Part shown: positions 30,952 through 38,369 of the stretch, one piece after another
Position numbering within the stretch: position 1 is the first letter of the stretch
Layout of the letters: each line of letters opens with the position of its first letter
Source: Clostridiales bacterium
GTDB taxonomy: Bacteria > Bacillota > Clostridia > Oscillospirales > Oscillospiraceae
Assembly: GCA_004556345.1 (NCBI GenBank)
Contig: SFHQ01000002.1
Coordinates: 31,274-95,273, forward strand
DNA: 64,000 nucleotides
Direction: 5' to 3'
Position numbers and translations under genes: made by a program
The notes under the pieces: generated by a model
Seen by the model: the letters and a program-made list of their open reading frames with translations, nothing else
Database searches by the model: none
What the model was told of the DNA's origin: nothing

Positions 30952-31506
30952 TTATTCTGCTTTGCAGACGGTGCTGACCTCCCCGGTGATGGAGTCGATG
31001 ACATAGCCGCCGATGCGGATGTCATGGGGCATGAGGGGGTGGTTGCGGATGGTCTCGACGGTGTCGGTGACGGACTGCTCCACGGTGTCGAACCCGGCCA
31101 GCCATTTCTCAAAGTCGATGCCGCAGTATTTCATGAGGTCAATGGACTCCTGGGAAATGCCCCGCTGCTTCATGTGGTGGATCATGATGTCGCTGTCGAT
31201 GTGCTGCACGCCGCAGTCGGTGTGGCCGATGACCATGATCTCCTCCACGCCCAGCTCGATGATGGCCACCAGCAGGGAGCGGATGACGCTGCCGAAGGGG
31301 TTCGTGACCACGCCCCCGGCGTTCTTGATGATCTTCACGTCGCCATTTTTCAGGCCCAGCGCAGCGGGCAGCAGCTCCACGAGCCGGGTGTCCATGCAGG
31401 TCAGGATGGCGATCTTCTTGTTGGGGTATTTGCTGGCGGCATACTGCTCATAGCGCTTCTCGGCCACGAACTGCTTGTTGTAGGCCAGCATCTCTTCAAT
31501 GATCAT
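30952..31506 (-). CDS. Beta-class carbonic anhydrase
   Basis: 184 aa. Zinc ligands are seen in LTCMDTRL (Cys, with the Asp-Arg dyad) and GHTDCGV (His and Cys). KNAGGVVTNP is also diagnostic. Interconverts CO2 and bicarbonate in the cytoplasm, supporting carboxylation reactions. The gene for a small Cys-containing protein lies just upstream (12 bp), so the two are an operon. Confidence 0.94.
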   Translation of the reverse strand: MIIEEMLAYNKQFVAEKRYEQYAASKYPNKKIAILTCMDTRLVELLPAALGLKNGDVKIIKNAGGVVTNPFGSVIRSLLVAIIELGVEEIMVIGHTDCGVQHIDSDIMIHHMKQRGISQESIDLMKYCGIDFEKWLAGFDTVEQSVTDTVETIRNHPLMPHDIRIGGYVIDSITGEVSTVCKAE

Positions 31507-31518
31507 AGGCGGTCCCTC

Positions 31519-31866
31519 TTACTTGAGCAGCTCGGCCTTCTTCTCCAGGATCGCGCCGCCCGCCTGGCAGGCGTCGCAGGTGCACCAGACGGCACCGGCG
31601 GCTTTGGCCGCGCGGGCCTTGTCTGCCCCGTCCTCGCCCAGGTACTTCTTGCCCAGGTCGGTCTGCGCAAAGGCGATCAGGCCGTCGATGGTGGTCACGT
31701 CCTCCTCCAGCTCCTGGATATACTTCTTGGTGGCCTCAGCCTCGCCGGGGGTGCCTGCGGCGTCCAGCCAAGCCTGGGCAACGTCCTTCAATTCCTGACA
31801 GCAGGACCCGGCGGCCAGGACCTTTTTGGTCTGCTCCGTGACAAACTCCTGTAACGATTTTTCCAT
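31519..31866 (-). CDS. Small cysteine-containing hypothetical protein
   Basis: 115 aa. GSCCQELKDVAQAWLDAAG, EEDVTTIDGLIAFA and VWCTCDACQAG are features I recall from a clostridial family sometimes mis-annotated as a chaperone. Five Cys in two clusters (CC; CTCDAC) suggest a metal site or redox role. Function unknown. RBS AAGAAGG. Upstream of and probably co-transcribed with the beta-carbonic anhydrase. Confidence 0.65.
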   Translation of the reverse strand: MEKSLQEFVTEQTKKVLAAGSCCQELKDVAQAWLDAAGTPGEAEATKKYIQELEEDVTTIDGLIAFAQTDLGKKYLGEDGADKARAAKAAGAVWCTCDACQAGGAILEKKAELLK

Positions 31867-32049
31867 GGAAAAAACCTTCTTTCTTGGTTAGGATACTTTA
31901 TTTTATCACACTCTGCAGAGGGATGCAACGGCGGAACACGCCTGAATTTTCCGTCTAGGATGGACAAATTTCCGTCAGAAACGGTCAAATTTGGGATACG
32001 TCTTCAAAAGCAGGGGAGAAACTCCCCTGCTTTTTGTGGATTTCCCGCC

Positions 32050-32078
32050 TTGACCTTTCGGCGTTTTCTTCGCATAAT
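32050..32078 (+). promoter_or_regulatory. Promoter of the SDR/SnoaL pair
   Basis: TTGACC (32050-32055), 17-bp spacer, CATAAT (32073-32078), 41 bp before the start codon. Confidence 0.7.
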
Positions 32079-32118
32079 GTCACTAATATACTTTACTGCA
32101 TCAAAGGAGGCAGCATTT

Positions 32119-32919
32119 ATGGGAGTTTATGTAGTGACCGGCGGCTCCGGCGGCATCGGCGGCAAGACCGTGGAGATCCTGCGGGAGCAGGGCCATGAGG
32201 TCATCAACGTGGACCTGAAGGACAGCGACATCTGCGCAAACCTGGCCACCAAAGAGGGCCGGGACGAAGTGATCCAAAAGATCCACGAGCTGCACCCGGA
32301 GGGCATCGACGGCCTGTGCTGCAACGCCGGCGTGTCCGGGGCCTGCGGCAATGTGAAGCTGATGGTCAGCCTAAATTACTTCGGCGCGACCAACCTGGCC
32401 CACGGCCTGTTCGACCTATTGAAAAAGAAGGGCGGCAGCTGCGTCGTCACCTCTTCCAACACCATCTCCCAGGGCGCAGCCCGGATGGACCTGGTGGATA
32501 TGCTCAATTACAGCCAGACCAAGCCCATCAACGAGGAGCGCATCCTGAACATCCTGGACGATTTTGACGGCTCCGACCTCTCCGTGGGCAACAGCATTTA
32601 CGTCACAACGAAGTACGCCCTGGCCCGTTGGGCCCGGCGGGTGTCCGCTTCCTGGGCCGCCAACGGCGTGCGCATCAACACCGTGGCCCCCGGCAACGTC
32701 TCCACGCCCATGACGGCCACCATGAGCGAAAACGCCAAGGCCGCCCTGGCCGCCCTGCCCATCCCCATCAACTATGGCACCGACGAGCTGATGCACCCGG
32801 AGGACATCGCCAACGTGATCGTCTTCCTGATCTCCCCCCTGGCCCACGGCATCAACGGCAACGTGATGTTCGTGGACGGCGGCACCGACGCCCTGCTCAA
32901 CTCGGAAAAAGTTTATTAA
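32119..32919 (+). CDS. Short-chain dehydrogenase/reductase
   Basis: 266 aa classical SDR. Cofactor loop TGGSGGIGG, NAGVSG, catalytic Ser in VTSSNTISQG, YVTTK as the YxxxK dyad and PGNVSTPM. Asp in INVDLKD after beta-2 suggests NAD(H) preference. It resembles hydroxysteroid or 3-oxoacyl-type dehydrogenases, but substrate is not assignable. ATG 32119 after AAAGGAGG. The longer frame from 31960 precedes the promoter. Followed after 17 bp by a SnoaL-like gene in the same transcript. Confidence 0.9.
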   Translation: MGVYVVTGGSGGIGGKTVEILREQGHEVINVDLKDSDICANLATKEGRDEVIQKIHELHPEGIDGLCCNAGVSGACGNVKLMVSLNYFGATNLAHGLFDLLKKKGGSCVVTSSNTISQGAARMDLVDMLNYSQTKPINEERILNILDDFDGSDLSVGNSIYVTTKYALARWARRVSASWAANGVRINTVAPGNVSTPMTATMSENAKAALAALPIPINYGTDELMHPEDIANVIVFLISPLAHGINGNVMFVDGGTDALLNSEKVY

Positions 32920-32936
32920 AAGGAGGCCGTATTTCC

Positions 32937-33269
32937 ATGACACTCATCAAACAGTTCGTCCAGGCCATGGTCAACCAGGATTCCGTGGCCCTGAGCAAAT
33001 GCTTCTCCTCCACTGCCATCTTCGTGGACTACTGCCCCAAGGACGCCGGGCAGCCCCAGCTCCACGCCTACGGCCCGGAGGGCATCGACATGTTCTTCCG
33101 CAACCGCTTCCTCTTTAAGAAGTTCCAGATCACCGATCCCCTCATCATCAGCGACACCCAGGCCTATTACTACGCCGTCTACAACGGCTATCACATCCGC
33201 GCCGTGGCCACCATCCAGGATTTCAGCGAGGACGGCGAGATCCAGCGCCTGGTGGTCCGCCCCGCCTGA
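32937..33269 (+). CDS. SnoaL/NTF2-like small protein
   Basis: 110 aa with an NTF2-like cone-fold pattern (VQAMVNQDSVALSKCFSS near the start, IQDFSEDGEIQRLVV at the end). Such folds serve as isomerases, dehydratases or binding domains; the bile-acid dehydratase BaiE is a distant relative. Co-transcribed with the SDR (AAAGGAGG between them), so the two may act on one substrate. Function not established. Confidence 0.7.
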   Translation: MTLIKQFVQAMVNQDSVALSKCFSSTAIFVDYCPKDAGQPQLHAYGPEGIDMFFRNRFLFKKFQITDPLIISDTQAYYYAVYNGYHIRAVATIQDFSEDGEIQRLVVRPA

Positions 33270-33324
33270 CCCCGCTGGCCCCATGCACTCTGCCTGACCA
33301 AACCTGACGTTTTCTTCTTTTTGC

Positions 33325-33362
33325 CCGCCGGACGAAAAAATCGCGTCCGGCGGGTGTTTTCT
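33325..33362 (+). terminator. Terminator after the SDR/SnoaL pair
   Basis: CCCGCCGGACG / CGTCCGGCGGG (11 bp) followed by TGTTTTCTG. Confidence 0.85.
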
Positions 33363-33515
33363 GCATTGTATTTTCTTTTCTCTTGCAATTTTGAAACACG
33401 GTTTCTTGTGAATTTTTGACGCTCGATACATTCATTTTTGCTCTTCTCTTGTTCAGCTTTGCAAACAGAGAAGAAATGCACAAAAATAAGTTCTGTCTTT
33501 TGTACAACCTGTCAC

Positions 33516-33544
33516 TTGACTATTTCTAAGAAATCAACGATAAT
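33516..33544 (+). promoter_or_regulatory. Promoter of a candidate small RNA
   Basis: TTGACT (33516-33521), 17-bp spacer, GATAAT (33539-33544), not followed by any credible coding region. Confidence 0.65.
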
Positions 33545-33550
33545 AGCCAC

Positions 33551-33750
33551 AGTTCCAAGAGGAACGACGAAACCTTCCAAAAAGCAAAAAATTGCGACAG
33601 AAAGTTTCATCTGCAAGAAAACTTGCAAAATCAATTTGATTTCGTCCGCGTGTGGTTCCTTCCTTCTTATCCACACCGCGACTGACATAAATCCTTCCAT
33701 TATTACTCACCAAAAAAGCCTTTCGGGTAAAACCGAAAGGCTTTTTTGGT
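33551..33750 (+). ncRNA. Candidate small RNA of about 200 nt
   Basis: The stretch between the promoter at 33516 and the perfect terminator at 33711-33750 has no supported gene. It contains local hairpins GTTCC-AAGA-GGAAC and CGCGTGTGG / CCACACCGCG. The 635-bp gap 33270-33904 is AT-richer than its surroundings; outside this unit and the terminator at 33325 I see only T-rich sequence. Not matched to a known family by eye. Confidence 0.5.
33711..33750. terminator. Perfect 17-bp terminator
   Basis: CCAAAAAAGCCTTTCGG / CCGAAAGGCTTTTTTGG with a GTAAAA loop. Works in both directions. Confidence 0.95.
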
Positions 33751-33904
33751 GCTGTCCAACTGACTATGGCAAATAAAACAGGATTGGCCCTGTCCAGCAG
33801 GTCAGTTTTGTGGTATTTTATAACCACTGAATCTGAGCGGCCTGCGCGGGAGAAATTGTTCCACAGGCTCGCTGTCCATATTGTAATTAAGGAGGACCCA
33901 ACCC

Positions 33905-34744
33905 ATGAAACGTGTCGTTTCCATCCAAGATATTTCCTGCCTGGGCAAATGCTCTCTGACTGTCGCCCTGCCCATCATTTCCGCGATGGGCGTGGAGACC
34001 TGCGTGGTGCCCACGGCCGTTCTGTCCACCCACACCGGCGGCTTCAAAAACTTCACCTTCCACGACCTGACCCAGGAGATCGACCCCATCTCTGACCACT
34101 GGGCCAACGAGAACATCCATTTTGACGCCATCTACACCGGCTACTTGGGCTCCTTCGAGCAGATCGACCTGGTGGGCAAGTTCTTCGACCGTTTCGGTGG
34201 CGACGGCACCCTGGTCTACGCCGACCCCGCCATGGCGGACAACGGCGTGCTCTACCCCGGCTTCACCCCGGAATTTGCCAAGAAGATGGGCGAGCTGTGC
34301 GGCAAGGCCGATGTCATCGTTCCCAACCTGACCGAGGCCTCCTTCATGCTGGGCATCGACTACGTGGGCGACAACTATGACGAGGCCTACATCAAAAAGC
34401 TCCTCAAGGACCTGACCGGCCTGGGCTGCAAGACCGCCGTGCTGACCGGCGTCTCCTTCGAGCCGGGCAAGATCGGTGCCATGGCCTATGACTCTGCCAC
34501 CGACAGCTACTCCAGCTACTTCAACGAAAAACTCCCCGTGAGCTTCCACGGCACCGGCGATGTCTTCGCCTCCGCCTGCGTGGGCGCTCTGATGAACGGC
34601 AAGGACCTGACCGGCGCCCTGAAGATCGCCGTGGACTACACCCTGGAGTGCATCCGCGAGACCCAGAAGGACCCCGAAGCCCGCTGGTATGGCGTGAGCT
34701 TCGAGGCCGCCATCCCCATGCTGGTCCACAGCCTGGGCCGCTGA
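33905..34744 (+). CDS. pdxY: Pyridoxamine/pyridoxal kinase
   Basis: 279 aa ribokinase-fold kinase. QDISCLGKCSLTVALPI and the phosphate-binding FHGTGDVFASACVG motif identify the PdxY/PdxK group, which phosphorylates pyridoxal or pyridoxamine in vitamin B6 salvage. ATG 33905 after AAGGAGGACCC. Monocistronic, ended by the terminator at 34801. A GTGGT/AACCAC dyad lies at about 33811-33828 near the promoter region. Confidence 0.92.
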   Translation: MKRVVSIQDISCLGKCSLTVALPIISAMGVETCVVPTAVLSTHTGGFKNFTFHDLTQEIDPISDHWANENIHFDAIYTGYLGSFEQIDLVGKFFDRFGGDGTLVYADPAMADNGVLYPGFTPEFAKKMGELCGKADVIVPNLTEASFMLGIDYVGDNYDEAYIKKLLKDLTGLGCKTAVLTGVSFEPGKIGAMAYDSATDSYSSYFNEKLPVSFHGTGDVFASACVGALMNGKDLTGALKIAVDYTLECIRETQKDPEARWYGVSFEAAIPMLVHSLGR

Positions 34745-34800
34745 GCGATCCCGGTTCAGCCACGCTTCCCTTTCGCTTTCTCTCGTTTTTCTTCCCTTTG

Positions 34801-34842
34801 CCCCAAGTCCGGTCTTTTTTCACCGGACTTGGGGCTTTTTTC
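34801..34842 (+). terminator. Terminator of pdxY
   Basis: CCCCAAGTCCGGT / ACCGGACTTGGGG followed by CTTTTTTC. Confidence 0.95.
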
Positions 34843-34914
34843 TGCCAATTGAAATATTTTAAGGCTCTGGATGTGTTATCCTAATAGAAGACCCCATAGA
34901 AAGGCGGTGGGCCG

Positions 34915-35709
34915 ATGCGAACGCAGTCTCCCCTCAGCCGCTCTGAGACGAGGTTTCTCCACACGCTCTACCAGAGCTACGCAGGCCCCCTCTATCGGGT
35001 GGCCCACCATCGTCTCGGAGACCCCTACTTAGCCCAGGACCTGGTCCAAACGGTCTTCCTGGCCGCCGCAGAAAAGCTCCCCACGCTGCGCCGCCACGAA
35101 AACCCCTGGGCCTGGCTCCTGCGTGCCCTGCACTATGAACTGAGCCACACCTACACCAAGCTGGCCAGGGAGCGGCAGCGCCTGTGCCCCCTAGACCAGG
35201 CCGAGGCCACCACCAGCGCCCCGCCCCCGACCCTTGGCCTGGCCGACATCCTGCCCGCCCAGCTCACGGACCGGGAGCGGGAGATCCTCCTCTTATACTA
35301 CGAAGAGGGCCTGTCCTACCAGGAGATCGCAGCGCATTTTGAGATCCCCGTCTCCACCTGCGGCACCTGGCTCTCCCGCGCCAAAAAGCACTGCCGCGCC
35401 CTTCTCTCCGCCGGGACTGCTCTAGCCTTCGCCATCGGCCTGGCGGCGACGCTGTTCCTCTCTCCCGGCACCACACCGACGGCCACAGAGCCGACCCCAG
35501 AGGGCTGCCGTGCCCTCTACTCCATGGTCACGCTGGAACCCGCGCCCGTCATCACCCCCATCCGGGCAGACCTGCCGGTAGAGGTCATCCTCAACGACCA
35601 GCCCTTCTTCCTCCCTGGTGACGCAGAGCTATACTACCTGCCTTTTATGGATGGAGAACAAATTTCTCCAGCGCCACAGCTACCCCGTCCTCGTCGCAGG
35701 AGGTGGTGA
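34915..35709 (+). CDS. ECF-type sigma factor with a C-terminal membrane segment
   Basis: 264 aa. Region 2 (LYQSYAGPLYRVAHHRLGDP then AQDLVQTVFLAA) and region 4 (LTDREREILLLYYEEGLSYQ, then EIAAHFEIPVSTCGTWLSRA) are clear. After region 4 comes a hydrophobic helix (AGTALAFAIGLAATLFLS) and an extracytoplasmic tail of about 80 residues, so sigma factor and sensor may be on one chain. The last about 20 codons lie antisense to the 3' end of the HAD gene (65 bp overlap) and read as a low-complexity Pro/Arg tail, suggesting the original C-terminus was lost. RBS AAAGGCGG. Confidence 0.82.
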   Translation: MRTQSPLSRSETRFLHTLYQSYAGPLYRVAHHRLGDPYLAQDLVQTVFLAAAEKLPTLRRHENPWAWLLRALHYELSHTYTKLARERQRLCPLDQAEATTSAPPPTLGLADILPAQLTDREREILLLYYEEGLSYQEIAAHFEIPVSTCGTWLSRAKKHCRALLSAGTALAFAIGLAATLFLSPGTTPTATEPTPEGCRALYSMVTLEPAPVITPIRADLPVEVILNDQPFFLPGDAELYYLPFMDGEQISPAPQLPRPRRRRW

Positions 35710-36481
35710 TGTAGTCGGCGGCGGCTTTGACTTCTGCTGTCGCGTTGGCCATGGCCACGCCGATCCCGGCGGCTTGGAGCAGGGGCAGGTCACTGCCCCC
35801 GTCGCCCATGGCGAGGACTTCGCTGGCGTCGATGCCTAAGTGGTCTAAGAGAAAGCGCAGGCCGATGCCCTTGTCGATGCCCCCCGCGATCACTTCCAGG
35901 TCGTTGGGGAAGGGGTCGGCAAAGCCGATGTCCGGGAGGTCGGAGAGGGCCGCCCGGAGGCGGGCCTTGGTGTCCGTGCTGTCGGTGAGGAAGAAGAGTT
36001 CTTCCACGGGCCGCTCATCCTGGGTCAGGAACTCCTCGACGGTCCCCGGCAAGATCTTCCGGGTGCTGAGATGATACGCCAGCATCGCCGTCCCTGCGTA
36101 GCGGGCTTTCAGGGTGTCGTAGTCCGTCTGGGAGAGATAGCCCACCCCCTCCCGGAAGACCTGGCGGATCATGTCGAAGTCCGCGCACCGCGCCAGCACG
36201 GCCAGGCAGGTGGCCGGGGTGAGGTGCTTTTCCAGCAAAAAGCGGTCCTCCTGCAAGTCCCGGATGGTGGCCCCGTTGGAGGTCACGGCATAGCGCAGAC
36301 CGGGCAGGTCTAAGACGGCCTGGGGCAGACCCTGGGCAGGCCGCCCCGTCACCGGTACAAGAAGCACCCCCTGTTCCCTGGTCCGCTCTAAAGCCGCCAG
36401 GGTGCGGGGGGTGATGTGTTTTTCTTCATTGAGCAGGGTCCCGTCCAGATCCAGCGCCAGCAGACGGATGTTTGGTTTCAT
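35645..36481 (-). CDS. HAD-superfamily phosphatase, Cof type
   Basis: 278 aa. Motif I LALDLDGTLLN, motif II VTGRPAQG, Lys in GIDKGIGLRFLL, motif IV MGDGGSDLPLLQAAG. Cof-type HADs dephosphorylate sugar phosphates, FMN or PLP-like compounds in the cytoplasm. ATG 36481 with GGGAGG. An extended -10 (TGcTATCAT, minus strand, 36527-36519) lies 40 bp upstream. Convergent with and overlapping the sigma-factor gene. Confidence 0.93.
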   Translation of the reverse strand: MKPNIRLLALDLDGTLLNEEKHITPRTLAALERTREQGVLLVPVTGRPAQGLPQAVLDLPGLRYAVTSNGATIRDLQEDRFLLEKHLTPATCLAVLARCADFDMIRQVFREGVGYLSQTDYDTLKARYAGTAMLAYHLSTRKILPGTVEEFLTQDERPVEELFFLTDSTDTKARLRAALSDLPDIGFADPFPNDLEVIAGGIDKGIGLRFLLDHLGIDASEVLAMGDGGSDLPLLQAAGIGVAMANATAEVKAAADYITTSCDEDGVAVALEKFVLHP

Positions 36482-36549
36482 GGTCGCTGCCTCCCTTGTT
36501 CTGTGTCTTGATGCTTTGATGATAGCACAGTTCGACAGGGTTTGCCACC

Positions 36550-36578
36550 TTGAAAATCTCTGAACCATCCTCTATAAT
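36550..36578 (+). promoter_or_regulatory. Promoter of the rRNA methyltransferase gene
   Basis: TTGAAA (36550-36555), 17-bp spacer, TATAAT (36573-36578). Confidence 0.82.
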
Positions 36579-36621
36579 AAGGCAGACACTTTACAAAACC
36601 GAACTAAGGAGGACCCCTGCC

Positions 36622-37848
36622 ATGCCCACTCGTCCCTATCCCATCCTGACTGTCAACGAAAAAGCCGCCCGCTCCCTCCGGGCCGGGCACCCCTGGGTCT
36701 ATGGGGCAGAGACGACCGGCCCCGACCAGCCCTATCAAAACGGGGACATCGTGGACGTGGTGAGCCACAAGGGGCGCTGGCTGGGGGCCGGGGTCATCAA
36801 CGACCACTCCAAAATTCGCGTCCGGCTTCTCTCCCGCAACACCAACGACCGCTTTGACGAGGCCTTTTGGCGGCGGCGCATCCAGTACGCCCTGGACTAC
36901 CGAAAGACCGTCATGGGGCCGGACTTCGCCTGCTCCCGCCTGATCTTCGGGGAGGCCGACCACTTCCCCGGCCTGACTGTCGATCTCTTCCAGGATATTC
37001 TCGTCACGGAAGTGCTGTCCCTGGGCATGGAGGTGCGCAAGCACATCCTCTACCCCCTGCTCGTCGAGCAATTAAAAAATGACGGCATTGAAATTCGCGC
37101 CATCTACGAGCGCAACGAGGCCGCCCTGCGGGACAAGGAGGGCCTGCCCAAGGAAAAAGGCTTCTACCCCCTCCCCGGCCTGGCCACGGACCTGGACGGG
37201 CATTTGGAGCTGGTGGAAAACGGCATCCGCTACGACGTGGACTATATCAACGGCCAGAAGACCGGCTTTTTCCTGGACCAGAAGTATAATCGCCGGGCCG
37301 CGGCGTCCCTGGCCCCCGGCCGCCGGGTGCTGGACTGCTGCACCCACACCGGGGCCTTCGCCCTCAACTGCGCCCAGGCCGGGGCCGAACACGTCACCGC
37401 CGTGGACATCTCCAAGGACGCCGTGGAGCTGACCCGCCGCAACGCCGCCCTAAATAACCTCTCGGACAAAATAGACGTGCAACAGGCGGACGTGTTCGAC
37501 CTGCTCACCACCCTGGCCCAGGAGAAGAAGCATCCCTACGACTACATCATCCTGGACCCCCCGGCCTTTACCAAGAGCGGGGCCACCGTGAAAAACGCCT
37601 ACCGGGGCTATAAAGAGATCAATCTCAAAGCCATGAAGCTCCTGCCCCGCGGCGGCTATCTGGCCACCTGCTCCTGCTCCCACTTTATGACGCCGAACCT
37701 CTTCTGTCAGATGCTCCGCGAAGCGGCCGCCGACGCCGCCGTCTCCCTGCGCCAGATCGAGGACCGCCGCCAGTCCCCCGACCACCCCATCCTCTGGGGC
37801 GTACCGGAGACGGAGTACCTGAAATTCTACCTTTTCCAGATCGTCTGA
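36622..37848 (+). CDS. Class I SAM-dependent rRNA methyltransferase (RlmI/YwbD family)
   Basis: 408 aa. An N-terminal PUA domain (ARSLRAGHPWVYGAE) is followed by a central GFFLDQKYNRR segment, the SAM-binding motif VLDCCTHTGAFALNCA and the catalytic region DYIILDPPAFTKS, with CSCSHFM near the C-terminus. RlmI methylates C5 of a cytosine in 23S rRNA; the exact target here is inferred. ATG 36622 with AAGGAGG. Monocistronic. Confidence 0.93.
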   Translation: MPTRPYPILTVNEKAARSLRAGHPWVYGAETTGPDQPYQNGDIVDVVSHKGRWLGAGVINDHSKIRVRLLSRNTNDRFDEAFWRRRIQYALDYRKTVMGPDFACSRLIFGEADHFPGLTVDLFQDILVTEVLSLGMEVRKHILYPLLVEQLKNDGIEIRAIYERNEAALRDKEGLPKEKGFYPLPGLATDLDGHLELVENGIRYDVDYINGQKTGFFLDQKYNRRAAASLAPGRRVLDCCTHTGAFALNCAQAGAEHVTAVDISKDAVELTRRNAALNNLSDKIDVQQADVFDLLTTLAQEKKHPYDYIILDPPAFTKSGATVKNAYRGYKEINLKAMKLLPRGGYLATCSCSHFMTPNLFCQMLREAAADAAVSLRQIEDRRQSPDHPILWGVPETEYLKFYLFQIV

Positions 37849-37863
37849 CCCGATCTTTCCCCC

Positions 37864-37898
37864 ACAGCTGCTTCTCCCCGGAGAGGCAGCTGTTTTTT
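37864..37898 (+). terminator. Terminator of the rRNA methyltransferase gene
   Basis: ACAGCTGC / GCAGCTGT with inner CTCC/GGAG, followed by TTTTTT. Confidence 0.9.
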
Positions 37899-37914
37899 AT
37901 TTTCCAAAAATCCC

Positions 37915-37943
37915 TTGACAAATCCAGTCTATTCATTTAGACT
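37915..37943 (+). promoter_or_regulatory. Promoter with embedded palindromic operator for the BlaI/M56 operon
   Basis: TTGACA (37915-37920), 17-bp spacer, TAGACT (37938-37943). The palindrome AGTCTA-N6-TAGACT (37926-37943) covers the spacer and the -10 box, and GTCTA recurs at 37950-37954. This is where a BlaI-type repressor should bind. Confidence 0.78.
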
Positions 37944-37979
37944 GAGCTTGTCTAAAACATTCGACTGGAGGGCTGACCT

Positions 37980-38345
37980 ATGAAACCCAACACCAACCTG
38001 ACCCTGGCCGACCACCGTCTGCTGGACCTGGTCTGGCAAGCCGAGCCTGTCTCCTCCCCGCAGCTGTGCAAGCTGGCGGAGGAAGCGCTCGGCTGGAAGC
38101 GCACCACCACCTACACCGTCATCAAGCGTCTGTGCGGGAAGGGCTGCCTGAAAAACGAGAACGCCATTGTCACCTCTCTCGTGGACCGGGCCACCGTCCA
38201 GCAGGCCGACGGACAGGAGGTCTTGCAGCGCTCCTTCAACGGCTCCCTGCCCAACTTCCTGGCCGCCTTCCTCCGGGCCGGTTCCGTCAGCGACCAGGAG
38301 GCCGCCCAGCTGGAAGAGCTGCTGGAAGAATACAAAAACCGCTGA
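37980..38345 (+). CDS. blaI: BlaI/MecI/CopY-family repressor
   Basis: 121 aa. A winged-helix domain (LADHRLLDLVWQ, then WKRTTTYTVIKRLCGKGCL) is followed by the dimerisation helix. LPNFLAAFLRAG places Asn92-Phe93 at the position of the Asn-Phe bond cut in staphylococcal BlaI and MecI during induction. BlaI dimers repress their own operon until a BlaR1-type protease signals their cleavage. First gene of the operon, 24 bp before the first M56 gene. No beta-lactamase gene is seen in the window. Confidence 0.93.
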   Translation: MKPNTNLTLADHRLLDLVWQAEPVSSPQLCKLAEEALGWKRTTTYTVIKRLCGKGCLKNENAIVTSLVDRATVQQADGQEVLQRSFNGSLPNFLAAFLRAGSVSDQEAAQLEELLEEYKNR

Positions 38346-38369
38346 CCCCCCGGACCAAGGAGGTACGTT

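Noticed and set aside
33438..33776. Small coding genes on either strand in the gap before pdxY
   Set aside because: No ribosome sites or family resemblance. The region is better explained by a promoter-terminator unit.
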